Source: Deltaproteobacteria bacterium (lineage in GTDB: Bacteria > Myxococcota_A > UBA9042 > PHBI01). Taken from it: a DNA stretch of 64,000 bases. Below, in pieces: positions 9,201 through 15,285 of the stretch. The position numbers and the translations under genes were made by a program. The first letter of the stretch is position 1, and every line of letters begins with the position of its first letter. The notes beneath the pieces were generated by a model. It was not told where the DNA came from. It was given only the letters and a program-made list of their open reading frames with translations, and searched no databases. The stretch is taken from the NCBI GenBank assembly GCA_020632715.1, contig JACKFA010000004.1, positions 620,001-684,000 on the forward strand, read 5' to 3'.

Positions 9201-9845
9201 CGGCGTGGGCGGCGTCGGGGTCGTGGCGCCGCCCTTGAAGACGCCGGCGGCGACGTCGTAGACGGCGACCGCGTCGGCGCCGCGCAGGTGGAGCTCGCCG
9301 GCGGGGGTGGCGAGGGCGGCGGTGACGCCGTGGGCGACGGCGTCGGGCCAGCCGCCGGGCCAGGTCGCGACGGGGTGGGGGCCGCTGGTCTGGCCGCTCG
9401 CGGTGTCGTGGACGGCCCAGGCGTCGCCGCGGAAGAAGACGTAGCCGGTGGTGCTCCAGCGGGCGGCGGCGTCGACGCGGTCCCAGCCGGCGGGGAGGGC
9501 GAAGCGCGCGAGGGGCTCGGGGTCGGCGAGGGCGCGGTCGGCGAGGGCGAGGCGGGAGACGTGGTCGCCGTGGAAGAGCCAGACGCCGTCGCCGTCGCCG
9601 AGGGCGGCGTCGACCTCGAAGCCGAGGTCGGAGAAGTGGGTCTCGGCGCCGTCCTCGGCCTTCAGGGTGCAGCCGCCCGCGCGGCAGAGGAGGGTGCCGG
9701 CGGTGACGGTGGCGGCGCCGGTGAGGGGGCCGTCGGCGGGGGGCGCGTCGCCGACGGTGTGGCCGCCGCCGCAGCCGGCGACGGCGAGGGAGGCGAGCAA
9801 CGCGAGCGCGGCCCGGGGGGCCGAGAGACACGGGAGCAGCCGCAT
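6249..9845 (-). CDS. MACPF (perforin-like) pore-forming lipoprotein with hemopexin-like and LamG domains
   Basis: 1198 residues. Signal peptide with a canonical lipobox VAGC (Cys25). Then three to four hemopexin-like repeats (about 70-206), a hinge of repeated TPP (209-222, coded by a 9-bp tandem repeat), a LamG-like domain (225-405), a beta-rich segment (460-555), a MACPF domain (about 560-870), a charged coiled coil (895-935) and three related Gly-rich repeats (945-1015, 1036-1097, 1125-1195). The MACPF signature is plain: FGTHYANAIGYGG at 725-737, matching [YF]GTH[YF] followed by GG. MACPF proteins oligomerise and insert beta-hairpins to make pores; bacterial examples include antibacterial toxins of Bacteroides. 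The start is supported by the lipobox; only a weak GAGAG precedes it. Target, lipidation and activity are inferred. Confidence 0.9.
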   Translation of the reverse strand: MRLLPCLSAPRAALALLASLAVAGCGGGHTVGDAPPADGPLTGAATVTAGTLLCRAGGCTLKAEDGAETHFSDLGFEVDAALGDGDGVWLFHGDHVSRLALADRALADPEPLARFALPAGWDRVDAAARWSTTGYVFFRGDAWAVHDTASGQTSGPHPVATWPGGWPDAVAHGVTAALATPAGELHLRGADAVAVYDVAAGVFKGGATTPTPPTPPTPPTPPKTEASPPSWTVPSLHMAAGVGARPLVDPDGQERLRASVGALSFWVRPDWDPRDCGRDDAALRFVYANGSEGRARYRVAFSCDMSSLFVDSDAGQDTTPLTPPLAPGREVHFVLEIAPRGTVVWADGSAVATLPFGFGDVTRVPVAVGANSNGLQPFVGWIGGLRVWAGAVDPAAIERLRAAPLADVLASPLGADLRAYLATDDGGAAVLRVREADPTGGAWVRLGDDTRPQDKAPGADTEARLVPRPHYAFRWEGDGGTLVMWKGVLGADDPAPERRFRRAGPDRFDEVGGGGSLTLRGDRLELDGAVVLVRPGAPDAKEGFSSNWGAQGGPANLSVASRGFDLRRLNPAKLLDTGANGFVFAMDTQSMSEEARKYAWRPAENGLNLPWGLGINERDISCTGLRETHTVESEAELQETMMSSLSVKAVYMVNDSVKNTTQRVETKRHSVTTTESTCYSYEIYLDPGRAVLSAAFRDAVERAAVACRAADATCHEHLEQLVDRFGTHYANAIGYGGRLTAWLELDESSTRLFKALDEGSGQGVDISSTTTFSGEPFGIGASEAIQVNLGFDQQESFEKQEANLRREISEKLSWHTVGGRGGATAESWTADDTAVVPIFADLRQIDALLVPPFFDDPAVTQVLRERLVRYLQTEVLSGVPPKKSRFAFLPSVSGAQLRAQYDAEYERLERERAERDRLLAAAANEKRLKEWMRTSIKVERFLEVGQPAGHPTALVHVPSGYKIVGGGAKANSSLNRTFLTASYPVNTTTWEARAKDHYDPDPNATVTAYALALYDPNDTWEVRIFEKTYDLAARCEGFVNVPREYVMTGGGAYVKWTGAGNLLYATWPVNGFQWGARSAEHLGGGAASLVVYAIGIRPKDPNLPLPTSSLWPGREDYKGTALDVWGSLNGFTMTGGGGSGLPGSGGAPSEFLTSTFPDEGCDNGGGGPCWRSTTHSNRDPGWARFRTYVLGIRYPEVR

Positions 9846-9988
9846 GAGGACTCTCTCTGCGGGTTCGAGGACCAGGGGGTTCCGCGACGGTGGCACACGA
9901 GCGGCCGCGTGACAAACGCTCCGCTGGCCGAGGCGCCGTGCCCCGGCGCCGCGCGTGGTGCGCTCCCGTCCCCGGCCCGAGGCCCGCT

Positions 9989-11803
9989 TCAGCGCATGTA
10001 GTGCGGCGCGCCGCGGAAGCGCGGGCTCACGATGTCGGGGAAGTGCTCGACCATGTAGGAGTCGAGGTAGTCCTTCGCCTCGTCGGGGCTCGGGATCCCC
10101 TGGAGCCGCTGGAAGAGCGCGAGCGCGTCGCTCTTGGAGGTCCGCCGGATGACCTCCTTCACGAGGGGGATCGCGTCCGCCGTCATCGAGAGCTCGTTGA
10201 AGCCGAGCGCGATCAGGAGCGGCACGAAGCGCGGCTTCCCGGCGAGCTCCCCGCAGATGCTCGTCACCACCCCGGCCGCGCGCCCCGCGCGCGTGATCAT
10301 GTGCAGCACCTTCAAGAACGCAGGCTGCAGCGGGTTCGTCAGGTAGTCGGGCACCTGCGCGTCGCGCGGCACCGCCATCGTGTAGTGCAGGAGATCGTTC
10401 GTCCCGACGGACAGGAAGTCGACCTCCTTCGCGATGAGGTCGGCCGTCAGCGCCGCCGCCGGGAGCTCGATCATCGCGCCGATGGCGATGTCCGGGTCGT
10501 GCCGCACGCCGCGCTCGGACAGCTCCGCGCTCGCCCGCATGATGAGCTGCTTCGTGCGGCGGATCTCCGACGCCGCCGTCACGAACGGCAGGAGCACCCG
10601 CAGCTCGCCGTGCCCCGACGCCCGCAGGAGCGCCCGCAGCTGCGTCAGGAACACCTCCTCGTGCGCGAGGCAGTAGCGGATCGCGCGGAGCTCGGTCGGC
10701 AGCGCCTTCGGGCCGCCGAGGAACTCGAAGGCCTTGTCCCCGCCGATGTCGAGCGTGCGGATGGTCACCGGGTGCGGCCGCATCGCCCGCAGGAGCTCCG
10801 CGTACACCTCCGCCTGCTCGTCCTCCGACGGCGGCGTCGACCGCTCGAGGAAGAGGAACTCCGTCCGGAAGAGCCCGACCCCGAGCCCGCCGTGCTGCTC
10901 GACCGTCGCCGCCTGCGTCGGGAAGTCGAGGTTCGCGCGCAGCGTGATGGTCGTCCCGTCGGGGGTCACGGCCGGCAGCGCCTTGTTCTGCCGCACCGTC
11001 TTGCGCACGGCCTTCGCCCGCTGCGCGCGCCGGTTGTACAGGAGCTCCTCGTACTGGCTCGGCCGCACCACGACCTCGCCCTCGAGCCCGTCGACGATGA
11101 TGCGGTCGCCGTCGCCGACGAGATCGCACACGCCCGGGAGGCCGATGACGGTCGGCACCTGCGTCGAGCGCGCCACGATCGCCGTGTGCCCGGTGGGCGT
11201 GCCCGTCTCGAGCACGAACGCGGCGACCCCGTGGCGGCTCGCCGCGAGCGCCTCCGCCGGCGAGAGCGTCTTCGCGACGAGGATGGCGCCGCGCGGGATC
11301 TCCATCGCCGCGCCCGCCGTCGACGCCGCGTCGGGCTCGACGAGGAAGCGGTAGAGCCGCTCCCCGATGTGCGCCACGTCCTGCCCGCGCTCGCGGAAGA
11401 ACGGGTCCTTCATGTTCGCGAACATCGCCTCGTAGCGCTTGAGCGTCATCGACAGCGCCCACTCGGCGTTGAGCCGCTCGTCCTTGATGTAGCGCTCGGT
11501 GTCGCCGAGGATCGCCGGGTCGCGCAGCATCATCTTGTGCGCGTCGAGGAGCCCGAGCGTCTCGCCCTCCGCGAGCCCGCTCGTAGCGAGCTGCTCGTAG
11601 AGCTCGCCGAGCTCGCTGTCCGCGCGGTCGACGGCCGCCCGGAAGCGCGTGACCTCGGCCGCGACGAGGCTCTCGGGCAGGCGCACGTGCTCGACGTGGA
11701 TCTCGTGCCGATCCCAGCGCGTGGCGTGCCCGAGCACGATGCCGTCGGACACCCCCTCGCCCTGGAGCACGGTCCCCAGGTTATCGGTGTGCTTGTCGAT
11801 CAC
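9989..11803 (-). CDS. ptsI: Phosphoenolpyruvate-protein phosphotransferase (PTS enzyme I)
   Basis: 604 residues, usual length. It takes phosphate from PEP and passes it to HPr in the cytoplasm. The phosphorylated His lies in PTGHTAIVAR (His206), where the usual TSH is TGH. The PEP-binding parts are present: GLFRTEFLFLER (311-321), DIGGDKA (352-358), and the active Cys in SICGELAG (Cys517). Near 470-495 the usual AVDRxN...HPAV reads AVPRDA...LQPAF, a deviation. Start is GTG (11803), three bases after the ptsH stop. It ends the rpoN-hpf-rapZ-ptsH-ptsI cluster. No sugar-specific EII gene is nearby, which points to a regulatory rather than transport PTS. Confidence 0.95.
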   Translation of the reverse strand: MIDKHTDNLGTVLQGEGVSDGIVLGHATRWDRHEIHVEHVRLPESLVAAEVTRFRAAVDRADSELGELYEQLATSGLAEGETLGLLDAHKMMLRDPAILGDTERYIKDERLNAEWALSMTLKRYEAMFANMKDPFFRERGQDVAHIGERLYRFLVEPDAASTAGAAMEIPRGAILVAKTLSPAEALAASRHGVAAFVLETGTPTGHTAIVARSTQVPTVIGLPGVCDLVGDGDRIIVDGLEGEVVVRPSQYEELLYNRRAQRAKAVRKTVRQNKALPAVTPDGTTITLRANLDFPTQAATVEQHGGLGVGLFRTEFLFLERSTPPSEDEQAEVYAELLRAMRPHPVTIRTLDIGGDKAFEFLGGPKALPTELRAIRYCLAHEEVFLTQLRALLRASGHGELRVLLPFVTAASEIRRTKQLIMRASAELSERGVRHDPDIAIGAMIELPAAALTADLIAKEVDFLSVGTNDLLHYTMAVPRDAQVPDYLTNPLQPAFLKVLHMITRAGRAAGVVTSICGELAGKPRFVPLLIALGFNELSMTADAIPLVKEVIRRTSKSDALALFQRLQGIPSPDEAKDYLDSYMVEHFPDIVSPRFRGAPHYMR

Positions 11804-11806
11804 GCG

Positions 11807-12082
11807 CTACTCGTAGAACCCCATCCCGACGAGCTCCCGCACCGCCATCAGCGCCTCCTGCGCGTCCCCGCCGCGCGCCTCCACGAAGATCGTGGTGCCC
11901 TTCGACGCGGTCAACAGCAAGAGCCCCATCACGCTCTTGGCGTCCACGGTCTCACCGTTGCGCGACACCGTCACGACGGACTCGAAGCGCCCGCACACCT
12001 TGGCGAGCGCGGTCGCGGCGCGCACGTGGAGGCCTTTCTCGTTGGTGATCAGGAGCTCGGCGCTGACGACGTTCCCGGTCAT
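11807..12082 (-). CDS. ptsH: Phosphocarrier protein HPr
   Basis: 91 residues, the usual size. The phosphate-accepting His is in GLHVRAAT (normally GLHARPA), so the conserved Pro is replaced by Ala. The serine that HPr kinase would use is in AKSVMGLLLL. It accepts phosphate from enzyme I, coded just downstream with a 3-bp gap. No hprK or EIIA gene is found in the cluster, although the regulatory Ser is kept. Family assignment is firm. Confidence 0.95.
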   Translation of the reverse strand: MTGNVVSAELLITNEKGLHVRAATALAKVCGRFESVVTVSRNGETVDAKSVMGLLLLTASKGTTIFVEARGGDAQEALMAVRELVGMGFYE

Positions 12083-12172
12083 TCGGCAAGACCTCGCGCG
12101 CGGCGGCGGTAGGCGCGATCCTCCGGCGGGGAGACGAGGAGATGGGTGCGGAAGATCGGACCTCCCATCCTA

Positions 12173-13024
12173 TCACCTCGCGACGTCGCGGTGTACGACG
12201 TGCAGATCCCGCTCGCTCCCGGCGAGCCCCGAGCGCAGCGCCTCGCACAGCGCGACCGAGCGGTGGTGCCCGCCCGTGCAGCCGATGGCGACCGTGAGCG
12301 TCGCGCGCCCCTCGGCCTCGATGTGCGGCAGCGCGTCGCCGAGGAGGGCGAGGATGTGCGCCTTCAGCCGCTGCGCGGCCGGCTGCTCGAGGACGTAGGC
12401 GGCGACGTCCGCGTCGAGGCCGGTCCTCTCGCGCAGCCCCTCCACGAAGTAGGGGTTGTCGAGGAAGCGCGCGTCGAACACGAAGTCCGCCTCCTGCGGG
12501 ACGCCGTGGCGGAAGCCGAACGACACGAGGTGCAGCGCGAGCCGGCGGTGCACCGGGTCGCCGTAGCGCGCCTGGATGTGGTGTTTCAGGTCGTGGACGT
12601 TCAGGCGCGTCGTGTCGAGGACCTCGGTCGCGCGCGCCCGCAGCGGCGCGAGCCAGGTGCGCTCGAGCTCGATGGCGTCCGTGAGCACGGTCGCCGCGCC
12701 CTGCGCGACGAGCGGGTGGCGGCGGCGCGTCGTCTTGAAGCGCGCGATGAGCGCCTCGTCGTCCGCCGCGAGGAAGAGCACGTGGAGGCGGTGCCCGGCC
12801 GTGCTGCCGACGCCGGTCAGGTCGCGCTCGATGTCCGGCGCGAGGACGCGCTCGCGCACGTCCATCGCGATGGCGACGCGCTGGATGCTGGGGCTCGCCT
12901 CGACGAGCCTGAGGAACTGCGGCAGGAGCGGCGCCGGGAGGTTGTCGACGCAGAAGTAGCCTGCGTCCTCGAGGGCGTGCAGCGCCGTCGTCTTGCCGGA
13001 CCCCGAGAGCCCGCTCAAGACCAC
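12173..13024 (-). CDS. rapZ: RapZ/YvcJ-family nucleotide-binding protein
   Basis: 283 residues from the GTG at 13024. Walker A GLSGSGKT at residues 5-12; family signatures include GYFCVDNLPAPLLP, DPVHRRLALHLVSFGFRHG, FDARFLDNPYF and the C-terminal GCTGGHHRSVALCE. In E. coli RapZ is an adaptor that feeds the sRNA GlmZ to RNase E; in many bacteria it is coded beside rpoN and PTS genes, as here. The start is doubtful: no ribosome site precedes the GTG, whereas AAGGAGG lies five bases before an in-frame CTG at 13054, giving ten more residues (LTTDPKTVDI) that fit the usual N-terminal length. The rapZ-ptsH gap is 90 bp and holds no gene. Confidence 0.93.
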   Translation of the reverse strand: MVLSGLSGSGKTTALHALEDAGYFCVDNLPAPLLPQFLRLVEASPSIQRVAIAMDVRERVLAPDIERDLTGVGSTAGHRLHVLFLAADDEALIARFKTTRRRHPLVAQGAATVLTDAIELERTWLAPLRARATEVLDTTRLNVHDLKHHIQARYGDPVHRRLALHLVSFGFRHGVPQEADFVFDARFLDNPYFVEGLRERTGLDADVAAYVLEQPAAQRLKAHILALLGDALPHIEAEGRATLTVAIGCTGGHHRSVALCEALRSGLAGSERDLHVVHRDVAR

Positions 13025-13117
13025 GATGTCGACGGTCTTGGGATCGGTCGTCAGGGGATCCTCCTTCGTCGGGTCCGGGGTCGTCGTCCCCGGCGCGCGC
13101 GTCGCGGGCAGCGCGCC

Positions 13118-13141
13118 GGGCCTCCTCTCCGTCGGAGGCCC
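13118..13141 (-). terminator. GC-rich hairpin between hpf and rapZ
   Basis: A perfect 8-bp inverted repeat (GGGCCTCC / GGAGGCCC) with an 8-nt loop, 22 bp after the hpf stop. There is no T-run, so it is not a canonical intrinsic terminator; it may attenuate or stabilise the mRNA between hpf and rapZ. Confidence 0.4.
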
Positions 13142-13162
13142 AAGCGCGCGCGCCCTGCGCGG

Positions 13163-13480
13163 TCACTCGTGCGGCGTGGCCGCCTGGAGGCCCTTGTGGT
13201 GCTTGCGCCGCGACTTCGAGCGCGACAGCTGGCGGTCGAGCTTGTCGACGGCCACGTCGATGGCCTCGAAGAGGTCTTCACGGGTCTCGGTCTGGAGGAA
13301 GGTGCCGTGCGCGCCACTCACGCGGAACTCCGCGGTCTTGTTGAACTTCTCCACGCTGAAGGTCGTGTCCACCGCCATCTCGCGGTCCTCGAAGCGCCCG
13401 AGCCGGGCGAGCTTGCCCGAGGCGTGGGTCTTGACGGCTTCACTCGCGTCCATGTGCCGAAACGTGAAGTTGATACGCAT
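13163..13480 (-). CDS. hpf: Ribosome hibernation promoting factor, short form
   Basis: 105 residues from the ATG at 13480, preceded by GGAGG at good spacing; an upstream in-frame ATG at 13525 gives an N-terminus that does not match the family. The sequence begins MRINFTFRHMDASEAVKTHA and carries the Hpf/YfiA fold residues (KLxRLxRF, DLFEAIDVAVDKLDRQL) with a basic tail (RSKSRRKHHK) that contacts 16S rRNA. It blocks or dimerises idle ribosomes. It lacks the long C-terminal domain of long HPF. Its place between rpoN and rapZ is the usual one in proteobacteria. Confidence 0.93.
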   Translation of the reverse strand: MRINFTFRHMDASEAVKTHASGKLARLGRFEDREMAVDTTFSVEKFNKTAEFRVSGAHGTFLQTETREDLFEAIDVAVDKLDRQLSRSKSRRKHHKGLQAATPHE

Positions 13481-13579
13481 TCGTCCTCCGGTGGCAGTGG
13501 ATTTGGGGCCGTGAGCCCGAGACAACTAGACCGTAGAGTCTCATTCGCGTCGGGTGAGGTCGAGCCACGGACCGTTCGC

Positions 13580-13606
13580 GATCGCCCCGTCTCCCGGGGG
13601 GCGATC
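13580..13606 (-). terminator. Hairpin after rpoN
   Basis: Perfect 9-bp inverted repeat (GATCGCCCC / GGGGCGATC) with a 9-nt loop, 27 bp beyond the rpoN stop. No T-run follows on the minus strand. Either a terminator of an unusual kind for this GC-rich genome or an mRNA 3' structure separating rpoN from hpf. Confidence 0.4.
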
Positions 13607-13632
13607 TGCGCTGATCCGCTTCAACCCACCCT

Positions 13633-15066
13633 CTAGAACACCTTCTTCCGTTTCGAGGACGGGGCGATGTTCAGCATCTCGCGGTACTTCGCGACGGTGC
13701 GTCGCGCGATCAAAGTGCCTTCCTTCTCGAGGATCTCGCAGAGCTTCTGGTCCGACAGCGGCTTCTTCGGGTCCTCCTCGCTCACGAGCTTCTTGATGCG
13801 CTGCTTCACGCTCTCCGACGCGAGGTCGCCCCCGCCGCCGGCGCTCTGGATGCGGCTGTTGAAGAAGTACTTGAGCTCGAAGATCCCCTGCGGCGTGTGG
13901 ACGTATTTGTTCGTCGTCACGCGGCTGATCGTCGACTCGTGCATGCCGATGTCGTCGGCGACGTCGCGCAGGATCAGCGGGCGCAGGAACTGCACGCCCT
14001 GGTCGAGGAACTCGCGCTGGAAGCGCACGATCGACTCGGTGACCTTGCGGATCGTGTTCTGCCGCTGGTGGATGGACCGAATGAGCCAGACCGCGCTCCG
14101 GAACTTGTCCTGGATGAAGTCTTTCTCCTTCGACGACGCGCCGCCCGCCTTGAGCTGATTCTGGTAGAAGTTCGAGATCTTGAGCTTCGGGAGCCCGTCC
14201 TCGTTCAGCGTCACGATGTACTCGTCGCCGACCTTCTGAACGTACACGTCGGGGGTGATGTACTGTGGGTCCTCGGTCGCGAAGCCGCGCCCGGGCTTCG
14301 GCTCGAGGTGGCCGATGATCTTCACGCCCTCGCTGACGTCCTCGAGCTCGCAGTCGAGGTCCTTCAGGATGGCCTGGACGTCCTTCTTCTCGAGGTTCTC
14401 GAGGTGCCGGTCGATGAGGCCGATGACGACGTCCTCGTCCGGGTAGAAGTGCAGCGCCTGCAGCATCAGGCACTCGCGCAGGTTGCGCGCGCCGACGCCG
14501 ATGGGGTCGAACTCCTGGATGACCTCGAGCACCGACTCGACGTCCTCGACCTCGACGTTCAGCTGCTCGGCGATGGCCGGGATCATGTCGGCGTTGAAGT
14601 AGCCGTCGGTGTTGATGTTCCCGATGATCTCCTCGCCGATGAGGCGCTCCTCGTCGGTGAGCACGGTCATCTGGAGCTGCCAGTCGAGGTGCTGCGTCAG
14701 GCTCTCGGCCTCGGCGAGCGTCTGCTCGATGGTCGGCATCTCGTCGTCGCTGTAGCGGACGCCGCCCGAGCCTGGCGCGTAGCTGTACTGGTTGTAGTTC
14801 TCGACGAACTGCTCCCAGTTCTCGGTCGGGTCCTTGTCGACGCGCTCCGGCGACTCCGTCTCGAGCGGCTCCGCCTCGATCTGCTTCGAGATCTCCTCGC
14901 TCGACGTGGCCTCGCCGTCGTTCTCGAGCACCGGGTTCTCGAGCAGCTCGTTCTGGATCTGCTCGACGAGCTCGATCCGCGAGAGCTGGAGGAGCTTGAT
15001 GGCTTGCTGCAGCTGGGGCGTCATCACCAGCTGCTGGCTCATCTTGAGGTACTGCTTCAGCTCCAT
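13633..15066 (-). CDS. rpoN: RNA polymerase sigma-54 factor
   Basis: 477 residues from the ATG at 15066 (MELKQYLKMSQQLVMTPQLQ), which is the typical family N-terminus; a longer frame to 15144 adds non-conserved residues. Region I is the Gln/Leu-rich activator-contact helix (1-45), followed by an acidic region II (about 50-110), the core-binding domain, the HTH (LRDVADDIGMHESTISRV) and near the C-terminus the RpoN box (ARRTVAKYREML). It directs RNA polymerase to -24/-12 promoters and needs AAA+ activators. First gene of the hpf-rapZ-PTS cluster and divergent from rng across 219 bp. Confidence 0.97.
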   Translation of the reverse strand: MELKQYLKMSQQLVMTPQLQQAIKLLQLSRIELVEQIQNELLENPVLENDGEATSSEEISKQIEAEPLETESPERVDKDPTENWEQFVENYNQYSYAPGSGGVRYSDDEMPTIEQTLAEAESLTQHLDWQLQMTVLTDEERLIGEEIIGNINTDGYFNADMIPAIAEQLNVEVEDVESVLEVIQEFDPIGVGARNLRECLMLQALHFYPDEDVVIGLIDRHLENLEKKDVQAILKDLDCELEDVSEGVKIIGHLEPKPGRGFATEDPQYITPDVYVQKVGDEYIVTLNEDGLPKLKISNFYQNQLKAGGASSKEKDFIQDKFRSAVWLIRSIHQRQNTIRKVTESIVRFQREFLDQGVQFLRPLILRDVADDIGMHESTISRVTTNKYVHTPQGIFELKYFFNSRIQSAGGGGDLASESVKQRIKKLVSEEDPKKPLSDQKLCEILEKEGTLIARRTVAKYREMLNIAPSSKRKKVF

Positions 15067-15160
15067 CTGCGCGAACCGTCCTTCCGCCCCGAAAACGCCC
15101 CTAGCGGCGCTCCTCAAGATACCATCCGATGCGGCCCCGGACAACCCCGCGGCGCCCCCT

Positions 15161-15176
15161 TGGTATGGTCTTTGCT
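15161..15176 (+). promoter_or_regulatory. Sigma-54-like -24/-12 promoter upstream of rng
   Basis: TGGTATGGTCTTTGCT reads as the consensus TGGCACG-N4-TTGCW with two transitions; the obligatory GG and GC are separated by exactly 10 bases. It stands in a locally AT-richer patch of the rpoN-rng divergent spacer and points to rng, about 110 bp from its start codon. Confidence 0.5.
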
Positions 15177-15183
15177 AGCCGCG

Positions 15184-15212
15184 TTGCGCGCGGTCGCGCG
15201 CTGTGCTACGGT
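15184..15212 (+). promoter_or_regulatory. Possible sigma-70-type promoter for rng
   Basis: TTGCGC, a 17-bp spacer and TACGGT, placed about 75 bp before the rng ATG. Four of six bases match at each element. It overlaps the start region predicted from the sigma-54-like site. Weak evidence. Confidence 0.3.
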
Positions 15213-15285
15213 CCTCGCGCTCGAGCCCTGGGGCCCTCGCCGCGGGTGCCCAGGAAGCACACCCCAACCGCCCCCGAGGACCGCC

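Noticed and set aside
9178..9214. Tandem 9-bp GGCGGCGTG repeat as a regulatory or recombination element
   Set aside because: In frame it encodes the TPP hinge of the MACPF protein; a domain linker explains it. Length variation between strains is possible but not shown.
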